From NCBI GenBank assembly GCA_025989215.1, contig JAPDNP010000002.1, positions 248,001-312,000 on the forward strand: 64,000 bases of DNA, in the 5' to 3' direction. This stretch comes from Neisseriaceae bacterium JH1-16 (GTDB taxonomy: Bacteria; Pseudomonadota; Gammaproteobacteria; Burkholderiales; Chromobacteriaceae). Under the pieces are notes generated by a model. That model did not search any database. It saw only the letters and a program-made list of their open reading frames with translations, and was not told where the DNA came from. The first letter of the stretch is position 1. The number at the start of each line of letters is the position of its first letter. Shown piece after piece: positions 8,048 through 17,123 of the stretch. Both the position numbers and the translations under genes were made by a program.

Positions 8048-8158
8048 TTAGTGCTTGTGACGATGATGGGCATCCGGGTAATGGGCATGGGTGTGGGTCA
8101 GCACGTCGTGCAGATGCCGATGCGTGTGCTTGGTGCCAGGCGCCACGGGTCCTTTCAT
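8048..8158 (-). CDS. Small histidine-rich peptide (36 aa)
   Basis: A 36-codon gene from ATG 8158 to TAA 8048, with a strong ribosome site (AAGGAGAAGTGCG). Eleven of 36 residues are His, all in the last 26 positions, in HxH and HH patterns (KHTHRHLHDVL, HTHAHYPDAHHRHKH), which strongly suggests binding of Ni, Cu, Zn or Co. It is cytoplasmic by lack of a signal. It lies 57 bases downstream of the Met-rich cytochrome gene on the same strand and just before a terminator, so the pair is likely one transcript. Function is inferred from composition only. Confidence 0.6.
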   Translation of the reverse strand: MKGPVAPGTKHTHRHLHDVLTHTHAHYPDAHHRHKH

Positions 8159-8215
8159 CGCACTTCTCCTTCTTGGTTTTAACGACTGGTCTGGGGTCTG
8201 AAGAAGTACACCCGC

Positions 8216-8677
8216 TCACTTGGCGGCATGCTTTTGCAGGTATTCTGTAATCGTCTGCAGCTCTTTCGAAGTCGGAACACGGATCGACATCCCGCTGTTG
8301 TTGGCCATCGATTGCATCCGTGTGGCCATGCGTTGGGTCACTGGTGGCCATCCAGCGGCACTGTGCAGTTCAGGGGTAGGGAGACCATGGCACTGCGTGC
8401 AATATTGGTTGAGAAGCTTTGCCCCAGTCGATTGGATATCGGGCAATTGAGCGGAATCAGCCCCAGGCGTCATCAGACCGCCCATCATCATCATCCCATC
8501 CATCATGGGACCGCAGCCCCCTCCCATTGGCCCGCCCCACATTTGAGCCAGTTGTGTTGGTGGAACCCCTCCCGTTCCGGAACGCTCTTGCGCAACAGCG
8601 AGTGGCAGTAACCAGAGGGGAGACATGGTAAGTCCGATACCGATGATCACTCTGCAATTCGTTCTGGCGCGCGACAT
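8216..8677 (-). CDS. Mono-haem cytochrome c with Met/Gly-rich segment
   Basis: Exported c-type cytochrome of 153 residues, starting at ATG 8677 after a strong GGGGGAC site. Residues 1-29 are a signal peptide ending LAVAQ. Then comes a Met/Gly-rich stretch with GGPMGGGCGPMMDGMMMMGG, followed by a small cytochrome domain with the haem motif CTQCH and distal Met candidates in RMQSMANNSGM. The length is short for a one-haem domain plus linker. The Met-cluster is of the kind that binds Cu(I). Role is probably periplasmic electron transfer; the partner is unknown. It precedes the His-rich peptide gene. Confidence 0.75.
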   Translation of the reverse strand: MSRARTNCRVIIGIGLTMSPLWLLPLAVAQERSGTGGVPPTQLAQMWGGPMGGGCGPMMDGMMMMGGLMTPGADSAQLPDIQSTGAKLLNQYCTQCHGLPTPELHSAAGWPPVTQRMATRMQSMANNSGMSIRVPTSKELQTITEYLQKHAAK

Positions 8678-8950
8678 GAGTCCCCCCACATGTTGCGTTT
8701 TCAATGAACTCATTATGTGATTTGACAGAACGAAATGCGAGGTGAGTCGCCCCCGCTTTCCTCGATGCCGCGTGAGCGTCTGCTCAAAGGCTGCCCAAGG
8801 CGGCTGCTTCTCGGCCAAAGCCGTCTTTTGCCCTAGGCGTCAAAGCGTCTGCGGTGGGTTACTGAGCGGACGTTCACTAGCGTTCCAGGCTGAACGTCCG
8901 CTTTCTTTAGTGGGTGACCGATAGCAACCGACCCAACGCGGGCATTCGGG
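8678..8950. other. Intergenic region with hairpin
   Basis: No gene seen. At 8865-8902 a 12-bp perfect stem AGCGGACGTTCA/TGAACGTCCGCT with a 14-base loop is followed by TTCTTT. It may end transcription, or be one of the mobile hairpins common in accessory DNA. Confidence 0.4.
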
Positions 8951-9520
8951 TCAGCTTTCGTTGTGCGGAACGGTTACGCGGTGACGGGTGCGGGCCTCAA
9001 CATCGTACGTATTGAAGTCATTCATCGTTCTGCCATAGAGGTGCAGACTGACCGCGCGGGACCGCTCTGTTGGGACGCCGGTCATGTGTATGTGATCGGG
9101 ATTGGGTACGAAGCTGGTCACGGATCCTCTCCGTAACAGGACTATGCCCCCACGCACCAAGTCGATCTCTTCGTCGGCTCCGCGATCTGGTGACAGCCTC
9201 ACATAGCTACGTTCCTCCAAAATCCCTTCGACCAAGCCGACGACCCCCCAACTTCCGTGGTCGTGTACTGGCGTCCATTGACCTGGAAGCCAAACGAGCG
9301 CGTACAGCGAGAGACCTTTGTCCGGGGCCTCATAGATGAGGTTACGGGTATAGCTCGCGTCGCTACTCCGATAGTGATGTGGTTGCAGAAACGTACCAGC
9401 ATGCTCGATCAGATCAAGCATCAGCGGTGCGAGCGCGAGCACGCAGTCGGCCGGTTCTGACTGTAGATGGCTTCGAGCGGCGGCTTGGTCGATGAAGCTG
9501 TCGAGAACATGTAAGGTCAT
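8951..9520 (-). CDS. Cysteine-dioxygenase-family cupin
   Basis: 189-residue non-haem iron thiol dioxygenase of the CDO/3-mercaptopropionate dioxygenase type, which oxidises a thiol to a sulfinate with O2. The two cupin motifs are clear: PVHDHGSWGVVGLVEG supplies two iron-binding His, and PDHIHMTG supplies the third. ATG 9520 is chosen over upstream codons because GGAGG precedes it by 11 bases and the CDO fold begins there. It stands alone on its strand, with flanking DNA lacking genes. The exact substrate cannot be fixed from sequence. Confidence 0.8.
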   Translation of the reverse strand: MTLHVLDSFIDQAAARSHLQSEPADCVLALAPLMLDLIEHAGTFLQPHHYRSSDASYTRNLIYEAPDKGLSLYALVWLPGQWTPVHDHGSWGVVGLVEGILEERSYVRLSPDRGADEEIDLVRGGIVLLRRGSVTSFVPNPDHIHMTGVPTERSRAVSLHLYGRTMNDFNTYDVEARTRHRVTVPHNES

Positions 9521-9858
9521 GGGTAATTTGTGCCTCCGGCCGGTTCGCGGACGACTCGCGACGCCAGCAGCCAACAGGACGATGCCTTCGTCCATCAGGA
9601 TGAACATTAACGACAGCAGAAATTCATCCTATACCATTGGTCTTGACATGCCCAAATAACCTTACTCATGGGAAAGGAAAGCAGACGTTCACCTTCATGA
9701 CAGGGGAAATGTCCGGTAAACGACAGGAAGTCGTAGCTCCGGACGGATGATGGGGAGGACCGCTTAGGCCGAGAAGCAGTCGTCCAGTAATGAGGGCTGT
9801 CGGCGATGCTTGCGTAGGCCCGCCTGCATCGGCGCGTTGGCGGGCCCGGCAAGGGGGG
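9521..9858. other. Intergenic region, no gene recognised
   Basis: Presumably holds the promoter of the leftward dioxygenase gene in its left part. Near the right end, at 9758-9781, lies a copy of the imperfect palindrome GACCGCTT-N7-GAAGCAGTC. Nothing else recognisable. Confidence 0.4.
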
Positions 9859-10689
9859 TTAGGTGGCGACAGCGAGGCGGGTGCGGCGTTGTTCCGCTTT
9901 CACCATCACGCGGTTGGCGCCGACCACCAGCGTCGCGACTACCAGCACAGTGATAGTCGCCAGCGCGTTGATCTCCGGATTCAGTCCGAGGCGAACACGC
10001 GAGAAGATCAGCTGTGGCAAGGTGGTCGAGCCTGGACCCGACAGGAAGGCGGTGATCACCAGGTCATCGATCGACAACGTGAACGCCAACAGGAAGCTCG
10101 ATGCGATCGCAGGCGCGATGATGGGCAGTGTGATCAGGAAGAAGATCTTCAGCGGACGTACGCCGAGGTCCATTGCGGCTTCTTCGATCGAGCGGTCCAT
10201 CTCGACAAGGCGCGAGCGGATCACGACGGTGACATAGGCCATGCACAGCGTCACGTGGCCGACCCAGATCGTCAGCACGCCGCGTTCGGCCGGGAAGCCG
10301 AACCACTGCTGCAACTCGACAAACAGAAGCAGCATCGACAGGCCGACGATCACCTCGGGCATCACCATCGGTGCGGAGATCATGCCGGCGAACAGGCCTT
10401 TACCCCTGAACGGGCCGAAGCGCGCCAACACCAAGCCGGCGATGGTGCCAAGCACCACGCTCATCGTACTCGACAACAGCGCGATCTTCAGGCTCAGGCC
10501 GAAGGACGAGATCACCGCGTCGTCGTTGAACAGCACGCTGTACCACTGCGTCGAGAAGCCCGCCAATACCGTTACCAACTTGGATGCGTTGAACGAGTAA
10601 ACGATGAGGATGAGGATGGGCACGTAGAGGAAGGCAAAGCCCAAGCCCAGCGACACCCTGCCGAACCAGCTGATGTTTTTACCGTTCAT
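9859..10689 (-). CDS. potI: Putrescine ABC transporter permease PotI
   Basis: Second inner-membrane permease of a PotFGHI-type putrescine importer, 276 residues with about six membrane helices. The binding-protein-dependent transport signature that docks on the ATPase is visible as EEAAMDLGVRPLKIFFLITL near residue 165. It is the last gene of the leftward puuC-spuC-potFGHI unit, 10 bases after potH. Confidence 0.92.
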   Translation of the reverse strand: MNGKNISWFGRVSLGLGFAFLYVPILILIVYSFNASKLVTVLAGFSTQWYSVLFNDDAVISSFGLSLKIALLSSTMSVVLGTIAGLVLARFGPFRGKGLFAGMISAPMVMPEVIVGLSMLLLFVELQQWFGFPAERGVLTIWVGHVTLCMAYVTVVIRSRLVEMDRSIEEAAMDLGVRPLKIFFLITLPIIAPAIASSFLLAFTLSIDDLVITAFLSGPGSTTLPQLIFSRVRLGLNPEINALATITVLVVATLVVGANRVMVKAEQRRTRLAVAT

Positions 10690-10699
10690 GGTTTATCTC

Positions 10700-11671
10700 C
10701 TAACGCTGTGCAGCACGGGCCAACGCTTTTTCTTCGCGCTTGTGCTGGTAAATAATCGGCAGGATCAACAATGCGAGCATCACGATCGTCACCGATGCGG
10801 CCATCGGCCAGTTGTTGTTGTCGAAGAACTCCATCCACAGCACCTTGCCTATCATCAGCGATTCAGGCGTGCCGACCAGTTCCGGGATCACGAACTCCCC
10901 TACAGCCGGGATGAACACCAACATCGACCCGGCGATCACGCCGTTCTTCGACAGCGGCAGCGTCACCTTCAGGAACGTCTCCCAAGGCCTGCAGCCAAGG
11001 TCGGCCGCCGCCTCCAAAAGGCGCCCGTCAAGCTTCACCAGGTTGGAGAACAGGGGCAGGATCATGAACGGCAGGTAGGCGTACACCATCACGATCTGTA
11101 CCGACAGCTGTGTGTGCATCAGCGGCATCGGCGTGTCGATCAGGCCGAGCGCGATACAGGCCTTGTTGAGCAGACCCTCGTTGTCGAGGATGCCCATCCA
11201 CGCGTACACCCGCACCAGGAACGAAGTCCAGAAAGGCAGCATCACCAGCATCAGCAAAGTGTTGCGCTTGGCTTCCGGCGCACGCGCGATGGTGTAGGCG
11301 ATCGGGTAGCCGATCACGAGACAGATAAGCGTCGTCACCAACGCCATATACAGCGAACTCAGATAGGCATCGAAGTACAGCGGGTCACCAAAGATGTATG
11401 AATAGTTGCCGATGTTCAGCGCGATGTTCAGCACGTCTTCGGCACGCGTGAGCAACGCCCGGTAAGGCGGACTGGCGATCTCGACCTCAGAGAAACTAAT
11501 CTGCAGCACGAAAAGGAAAGGGACAAGGAAGAACAGCAGCAGCCAGCCATAGGGGATCGCCGTCACCAGAGACCGTCCACTCGGCATCAGCAGTTGCCAC
11601 CAGGTGGGCCGTCGCGCACCACGCGAGGCCGCTTCGCGGGAATCCCGCAGCGAAAGGAGTCGGCTCATCAT
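10700..11671 (-). CDS. potH: Putrescine ABC transporter permease PotH
   Basis: First permease of the importer, 323 residues. A cytoplasmic N terminus is followed by six or so helices (WLLLFFLVPFLFVLQISFSE is the first) and the EAA-loop LEAADLGCRPWETFLKVTLP-type segment near residue 220. The ATG at 11671 overlaps the potG stop by four bases (ATGA), indicating translational coupling. Confidence 0.92.
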   Translation of the reverse strand: MMSRLLSLRDSREAASRGARRPTWWQLLMPSGRSLVTAIPYGWLLLFFLVPFLFVLQISFSEVEIASPPYRALLTRAEDVLNIALNIGNYSYIFGDPLYFDAYLSSLYMALVTTLICLVIGYPIAYTIARAPEAKRNTLLMLVMLPFWTSFLVRVYAWMGILDNEGLLNKACIALGLIDTPMPLMHTQLSVQIVMVYAYLPFMILPLFSNLVKLDGRLLEAAADLGCRPWETFLKVTLPLSKNGVIAGSMLVFIPAVGEFVIPELVGTPESLMIGKVLWMEFFDNNNWPMAASVTIVMLALLILPIIYQHKREEKALARAAQR

Positions 11672-12804
11672 TGCGTCAATACCACGGCATCAGTGTCAGC
11701 CCAGCTGACGAATACCGGCTCGTTCCAAGTGGGAGCCGCCTCTTCGCGCCAGCGCGTCGCTGGCACGCTGGCCTTGACCACCTTCCCGGTATCAAGGCGC
11801 ACGTGGAAAATCGAGAAACCGCCCAGATACGCAATGTCGTGCACCGTACCGTTGGCCCAGTTGCCGCCGGCGGTCGGCTGCTGGCGCGATACACCGACTC
11901 GCTCTGGGCGCACCGACAACCACACCGGCATGCCGAGCGTGCCAGTAATGCCGTGGCCGACTCGCACCGGGCGCGGCAGCTCGGTCGTCTGCACGCGCAC
12001 GTAGTCGGGTTCGTCCTCGACCACATGGCCACCGAACATATTGGTCTCGCCGATGAATTCGGCGGTGAAGCGACAGTTCGGGCGCTCGTAGAGCTCACCC
12101 GGCGATGCGATCTGCAACAACTGACCTTCAGACATGATGCCAATGCGGCAGGCCATGGTCATCGCCTCCTCCTGGTCGTGAGTCACCATAATGCAGGTCA
12201 CGCCGACCTGATCGATCAGGTTCACGAGTTCCAGCTGGGTCTGCTGCCTGAGTTTCTTATCGAGCGCCCCGAGCGGTTCGTCGAGCAAGAGCAGCTTCGG
12301 CCGTTTGGCCAGGCTCCTCGCGAGCGCGACACGCTGCTGCTGGCCGCCAGACAGCTGGAACGGCTTGCGGTGCGCATATTTCTTCATCTGCACGAGGTCG
12401 AGCATTCGCTCGACGCGCTCGTCAATTTCTTTGCGCGGCAGGCCGTCCTGCTTGAGGCCGAGGGCAATGTTCTGAGCGACGGTCATATGCGGGAACAGCG
12501 CGTAGCTCTGGAACATCATGTTGATCGGGCGCTCATACGGCGCCAGATGCGTGATGTCCTCGCCGTCGAGGATGATCCTGCCCGAGGTCGGCGTTTCCAT
12601 GCCGGCGAGCATGCGCAGCAGCGTCGACTTGCCGCAACCGGAGCTGCCTAGCAAGGCGAAGATGTCATTCTTCGAAATCGACAGGTTGATGTGGTTGACT
12701 ACGGTGTTGTCGCCGAACTTCTTCACGACGTCGACAATTTGCAGGTAGGGTTTGCTGGCGGCCGTCCCCGCCGCTGGATGCACAGACGATTCAACCATGT
12801 TCAC
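11668..12804 (-). CDS. potG: Putrescine ABC transporter ATPase PotG
   Basis: Cytoplasmic ATP-binding subunit, 378 residues. Walker [10 protein letters not shown] near residue 56, Q-loop [12 protein letters not shown], signature [19 protein letters not shown], Walker [13 protein letters not shown] and switch His in [10 protein letters not shown] are all intact. The last ~110 residues form the OB-type TOBE regulatory domain found in PotA/PotG. It sits between potF and potH in the usual order. Confidence 0.95.
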   Translation of the reverse strand: MNMVESSVHPAAGTAASKPYLQIVDVVKKFGDNTVVNHINLSISKNDIFALLGSSGCGKSTLLRMLAGMETPTSGRIILDGEDITHLAPYERPINMMFQSYALFPHMTVAQNIALGLKQDGLPRKEIDERVERMLDLVQMKKYAHRKPFQLSGGQQQRVALARSLAKRPKLLLLDEPLGALDKKLRQQTQLELVNLIDQVGVTCIMVTHDQEEAMTMACRIGIMSEGQLLQIASPGELYERPNCRFTAEFIGETNMFGGHVVEDEPDYVRVQTTELPRPVRVGHGITGTLGMPVWLSVRPERVGVSRQQPTAGGNWANGTVHDIAYLGGFSIFHVRLDTGKVVKASVPATRWREEAAPTWNEPVFVSWADTDAVVLTQ

Positions 12805-12854
12805 GACTCTTCCCCTCCGAGCCCGGCCGGCCTTAACCTGCCGGGCCGATCACA

Positions 12855-13955
12855 TTACTTACGGGTTTTCACTTCGGTCCACAGACGGGTCTGCAAGCGC
12901 TGGGTCTTTGCGTCGAGTGGCAGCCTCACAAAGCTCTTCTGTTGGATTGCCGACGTCGGATAGATCGACGGGTCGTTCAGGAATTTGGCGTCGATCTGCG
13001 CGCGCGCGGGCGTATTCGGACTCGCATAGTTGACCGCCTTGGCGTTGGCGGCGGCCACCTCCGGGCGCATCACGTAGTTGATGAAGGCCAGCGCGTTGTC
13101 GACGTTCTCAGCGTCCTTCGGGATCACCATACTGTCGACCCACATCTCGACGCCGCTCTTGGGCGCCAGCACCTTCAACTGCTGGCCGTTGTTCGCCTCT
13201 TCGGCACGGCGCTTGGCGATGTTCAGGTCACCGCCGTAGCCGAACACCAAGCACAGCGAGCCGTTAGCGAACTCATTGATGTAACTGGACGATGAGAAAC
13301 GGGTTATGTAGGGACGGATCTGCTTGAACAGATTGGCCGAGGTCTGCCAGTCGGCGTCGTTATTGCTATTCGGATTCTTGCCCAGATAGTGCGCGGCGAT
13401 CGACAGCGTTTCGGCCGGACTGTCCAGCACCGACACTCCGCAGGACTTCAGCTTCGACACGTATTCTGGCTTGAACAGCAGGTCCCATTCGTTGGCCGGC
13501 AGCGGCGTCGCACCCAGCGCCGCCTTCACCTTGCCGACGTTGATCGCCAGCGTGTTGATGCCGTAGAAGTACGGCACACCATAGGTGTTGCCCTGGTCGA
13601 ACTTGGCGGCCTGCGCCAGCACCGCCGGGTCGAGATTCTTGTAGTTGGCGAGCCTGGCTTTGTTGACCGGCTGGTAGACGCCGGCCTTGATCTGCTTGGC
13701 CAGGAAGGTGTTGTTAGGCACCACGATGTCGTAGCCGGAACGGCCGGTCAGGATCTTTGCCTGCAGTACCTCGTTCGAGTCGTAGACGTCGTAACGGACC
13801 GTGATGCCGGTTGCCTTTTCGAAGTTCTTCACGGTGTCGGGCGCGATGTAGTCCGACCAATTGTAGATATTGAGCACCTTGCCAGCGGCAAACGCCGGTA
13901 CGGCTGCCGAAACCAGGACGCCGGCCGCGATGGCTTTTAGCATGCGTGATCGCAT
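12855..13955 (-). CDS. potF: Putrescine-binding periplasmic protein PotF
   Basis: Solute-binding protein of the importer, 366 residues with a signal peptide ending VPAFAAG. The mature protein begins KVLNIYNWSDYIAPDTVKNF, the hallmark of PotF/PotD/SpuD-type polyamine binders, and keeps the acidic and aromatic ligand pocket (DSNEVLQAKI, PYFYGINTLAINVG). ATG 13955 follows AGAGGAGAA. It is the first transport gene after the two catabolic genes. Confidence 0.93.
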   Translation of the reverse strand: MRSRMLKAIAAGVLVSAAVPAFAAGKVLNIYNWSDYIAPDTVKNFEKATGITVRYDVYDSNEVLQAKILTGRSGYDIVVPNNTFLAKQIKAGVYQPVNKARLANYKNLDPAVLAQAAKFDQGNTYGVPYFYGINTLAINVGKVKAALGATPLPANEWDLLFKPEYVSKLKSCGVSVLDSPAETLSIAAHYLGKNPNSNNDADWQTSANLFKQIRPYITRFSSSSYINEFANGSLCLVFGYGGDLNIAKRRAEEANNGQQLKVLAPKSGVEMWVDSMVIPKDAENVDNALAFINYVMRPEVAAANAKAVNYASPNTPARAQIDAKFLNDPSIYPTSAIQQKSFVRLPLDAKTQRLQTRLWTEVKTRK

Positions 13956-14051
13956 GGGATTCTCCTCTGTAGATACGAGTCGTAGCGAATCGAAGGGGTG
14001 GGCCGCCTGTAATGGATGGAATGGTGGCGGCTCACTCTGGGGAACAGTCGA

Positions 14052-15425
14052 TCACAGCAGCCCGAAGTCACGGGCGGTACGGTCGACGGCGCGCTGGGTC
14101 TTATCGATCAGTTGGTCGACCTCCGAGCGCGTAATGACCAGCGCCGGCGCCATGATCATCCGGCCAAGCGTGGAGCGGATGATCACCCCTTCCTCAAAGC
14201 CATGGGTGCGGCAACGCCATGTAATGTCGGACTCATTATCGAAACGCTGGCGGGTCGCCTTGTCCTGGCAGAATTGCAGGGCGGCGACCAAGCCGGTTCC
14301 CTGGATCTCGCCGATCAGCGGATGTTGGCCGAACACCTCGCGCAGGCTCTTTTGCAGGTAGGGGCCGGTGTCGTTCTTGGTCTGCTCGACGATCCCCTCC
14401 TTCTCCAGCGCATTCAGGTTGGTGAGTGCGACCGCCGCGGCAACCGGATGACCAGAGTAGGTGAGCCCGTGGGCAAACACGCCGCCCCGCTCGACCAGTG
14501 CCTCACCGATGCGCTTGGACAGTACGAGGCCGCCCATCGGTACGTATCCGGAAGTCAGGCCTTTGGCGATGCTGAGGGTGTCCGGCTCGAAGCCGAAGTG
14601 TTGGTGTGCGAACCACTCGCCGGTCCGGCCGAAGCCCCCGATCACCTCATCGGCGCACAACAGCACGTCGTATTGGCGACAGATGCGTTGGATTTCCGGC
14701 CAGTAGCTTTCCGGCGGGAAGATCATGCCGCCGGCGCCCTGGAACGGTTCGGCGACGAAGGCGGCGACGTTATCGGCCCCCAGCTCCAGAATTTTGGTTT
14801 CCAGCTCAAGTGCACACTTGAGTCCGAACTCGGCCGGGCTCAGCTCCCCCCCGTGGGCGTACCAGTACGGCTCGCCAATGTGCACCACGCCCGGGATAGG
14901 CAAGTCGCCCATTTCGTGCATGAAGCTCATCCCGCCCAAGCTTGCGCTACCGACGGTGGAGCCGTGATAACCGTTATGGCGGCCAATGAAGATTTTCTTG
15001 CTCGGTTTGCCGGCCACATCCCAATAACGGCGCACGGTACGGATCAATACCTCATTCGCCTCGGAGCCGGAGTTGGTGTAGATCACATGGCTGTAATGGC
15101 CGGGCAGCAGTTCAAACAGACGCTCCGACAATTCGTTCACCGCCGGGTGAGTGGTGTGAAAGAACAGGTTGTAATAGCTAAGCTGCTCCATTTGCTGGTT
15201 GGCTGCCTTGATCAGGTCACGGCGGCCATAACCGATGTTGGTGCACCACAGGCCAGACATGCCATCTAGGTATTGCTTGCCTTCGCTGTCCCACAGGTAG
15301 ACGCCCTCCCCCTTCACGATGACCCTGGGCCCTTCCTGGTTAAGCGCCTTCTGGTCAAGAAAGGCGTGAATGTGATGAGCGGCATCGATTGCTTGGTAAT
15401 GCTGTGTGGTGGAATTAGCGGACAT
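14052..15425 (-). CDS. spuC: Putrescine-pyruvate aminotransferase (SpuC type)
   Basis: Class III PLP aminotransferase, 457 residues, expected to convert putrescine plus pyruvate to 4-aminobutyraldehyde plus alanine. Visible features: substrate and PLP regions YTNSGSEANEVLIRTVRRYW and NGYHGSTVGSASLGG, LLCADEVIGGFGRTGEWFAH with the cofactor Asp, and the PLP lysine in LSIAKGLTSGYVPMG. Close to Pseudomonas SpuC rather than to GabT. Its position between puuC and potFGHI supports putrescine as substrate. Confidence 0.88.
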   Translation of the reverse strand: MSANSTTQHYQAIDAAHHIHAFLDQKALNQEGPRVIVKGEGVYLWDSEGKQYLDGMSGLWCTNIGYGRRDLIKAANQQMEQLSYYNLFFHTTHPAVNELSERLFELLPGHYSHVIYTNSGSEANEVLIRTVRRYWDVAGKPSKKIFIGRHNGYHGSTVGSASLGGMSFMHEMGDLPIPGVVHIGEPYWYAHGGELSPAEFGLKCALELETKILELGADNVAAFVAEPFQGAGGMIFPPESYWPEIQRICRQYDVLLCADEVIGGFGRTGEWFAHQHFGFEPDTLSIAKGLTSGYVPMGGLVLSKRIGEALVERGGVFAHGLTYSGHPVAAAVALTNLNALEKEGIVEQTKNDTGPYLQKSLREVFGQHPLIGEIQGTGLVAALQFCQDKATRQRFDNESDITWRCRTHGFEEGVIIRSTLGRMIMAPALVITRSEVDQLIDKTQRAVDRTARDFGLL

Positions 15426-15452
15426 GTGTGTCTCCTCGTCAGAAACGGCGCT

Positions 15453-16952
15453 TCAGCGCTGCAATTGGATCCAGGTGGTCTTGAGTTGGGTGAACTTGTC
15501 GAACGCGTGCGGTGACAAGTCCCGTCCGAAGCCGGATTGCTTCACGCCACCGAATGGGACGCCGGGATCGAGTGCATCCACGGTGTTCACCGAGACGGTA
15601 CCGGCGCGCAGGGCGCGGGCAACGCGATGCGCACGCGTCAGATCATCCGTCCAGACCGCCGCGGCCAAGCCATAGATGCTGTCGTTGGCCAGAGCAATGG
15701 CTTCTTCTTCGCTGTCGAAGGTCAGGATCGATAGCACGGGGCCAAAGATTTCCTCGCGAGCGATGGTCATGCCGGGGGTAACGCCAGTGAAGACGGTGGG
15801 GCGGATATAGCAGTCGCTGCCATCGATCTGGACGCGTTCACCACCACTCACCAATTGCGCACCTTCTTGCACGCCAAGTTCGATGTAACGCATCACCCGC
15901 TCGGTTTGGCGCGCATCGACCAGTGTGCCGGTGCGAGTGGCCGGATCGAGCGGATTGCCTGGCTGCAGTGCGGCGACTTCGGTAAGCAGCTTGTCGACAA
16001 ACCTGTCGTGAATGGAGCGTTCCAGCAACAGGCGCGAGCTCGCCGAACAGACCTGGCCCTGGTTGAAGAAAATGCCGAAGGCGGCGCGGCGGGCGGCCGC
16101 GTCCAGGTCCGCGCAGTCGGCGAACACCAGGTTGGGGCTCTTGCCGCCGCATTCGAGCCACACCATTTTCATGTTCGACTCGGCCGAATAGCGCAGGAAG
16201 TGCTTACCGACTTCGGTCGAGCCGGTGAAGGAGATACAGTCGATGCCCGGATGCAGGCCAAGAGCCTTACCGACCTCTTCGCCGTAGCCCGGCAATACAT
16301 TGAGGACGCCATCCGGCAAGCCGGCTTCGGTGACCAGTTCGGCCAACCTTAGCGCCGACAGCGGCGACTGTTCCGCCGGCTTCAGGATGACGCTGTTACC
16401 GGCCGCCAGAGCAGGACCGAGCTTCCATGCCGCCATATCGAGCGGGAAATTCCATGGAATCACCGCCGCGACGACCCCAACCGGCTCGCGTGTCACCAGC
16501 GCCAGCGCGTCTGAGCCGGTCGGCGCCACTTGGTCATACAGTTTGTCGGTGGCTTCGGCGTACCAGTCGAGTACCGCCGCCGTGCCGGGTACGTCGATAT
16601 TGAGTGCGTCGCTGATCGGCTTGCCCATGTCGAGACAGTCCAGCAATGCTAGTTCTTCGCGATGTTCCAGTACCAACTCGGCGAGTCGATGCAGCACTTT
16701 CTTGCGTTCACGTGGATGGCAGCGCGACCACGTGCCGGCTTCAAAGCTGCTTCGTGCCGCCTTGACCGCGTTCTCTACGTCCGCCGCGTCACAGCGCGCA
16801 ACGTTGGCTAACACCCTTCCTGATTGCGGGCTGATCGTGGGAAAGGTACGGCTATCGGTAGCATCGACGAACCGTCCTGCTATGAATGCCTGTTGGCGCG
16901 GTTGCTGTGCGCTTGCGCGTTGATGCCAGTCTTGTAGATCGAGGGTTTGCAT
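15453..16952 (-). CDS. puuC: Aldehyde dehydrogenase, gamma-aminobutyraldehyde type
   Basis: NAD(P)-dependent aldehyde dehydrogenase of the PuuC/KauB type, 499 residues, expected to oxidise 4-aminobutyraldehyde or gamma-glutamyl-aminobutyraldehyde. The active-site Glu is in WLECGGKSPNLVFAD, the nucleophile Cys in FFNQGQVCSASSRLLL, and the NAD-fold motif in FTGSTEVGKHFL. ATG 16952 is chosen because GGAG lies 9 bases upstream; the frame is open to 17051. First gene of the putrescine unit, divergent from the LuxR-type regulator. Confidence 0.85.
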   Translation of the reverse strand: MQTLDLQDWHQRASAQQPRQQAFIAGRFVDATDSRTFPTISPQSGRVLANVARCDAADVENAVKAARSSFEAGTWSRCHPRERKKVLHRLAELVLEHREELALLDCLDMGKPISDALNIDVPGTAAVLDWYAEATDKLYDQVAPTGSDALALVTREPVGVVAAVIPWNFPLDMAAWKLGPALAAGNSVILKPAEQSPLSALRLAELVTEAGLPDGVLNVLPGYGEEVGKALGLHPGIDCISFTGSTEVGKHFLRYSAESNMKMVWLECGGKSPNLVFADCADLDAAARRAAFGIFFNQGQVCSASSRLLLERSIHDRFVDKLLTEVAALQPGNPLDPATRTGTLVDARQTERVMRYIELGVQEGAQLVSGGERVQIDGSDCYIRPTVFTGVTPGMTIAREEIFGPVLSILTFDSEEEAIALANDSIYGLAAAVWTDDLTRAHRVARALRAGTVSVNTVDALDPGVPFGGVKQSGFGRDLSPHAFDKFTQLKTTWIQLQR

Positions 16953-17068
16953 CACGTTCTCCGGGTGGTGTCTTCGAGCGAGAGACCAGCGGGCACTGAG
17001 GACAAGTTGCCCTAACTCCTCCGCACGATTTGAGGCAATACTAGTGAGCATCTCAACGAGCGGACATA

Positions 17069-17119
17069 ACGTAGAAGCGTTAGTGATCCAGGGGTAGAAC
17101 TAACCTGTCGGGGGTAGAA
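17069..17119. promoter_or_regulatory. Tandem operator-like repeats between puuC and luxR-type gene
   Basis: GGGGTAGAA occurs at 17091-17099 and again at 17111-17119, exactly 20 bases apart, with a weaker ACGTAGAAG at 17069-17077. Spacing of two helical turns suggests cooperative binding on one DNA face. The last copy overlaps the ribosome site of the regulator gene starting at 17124. Natural candidate for the binding site of that regulator. Confidence 0.45.
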
Positions 17120-17123
17120 GGGT

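Noticed and set aside
14016-15269. 417-codon rightward open frame
   Set aside because: Antisense of the spuC aminotransferase gene.
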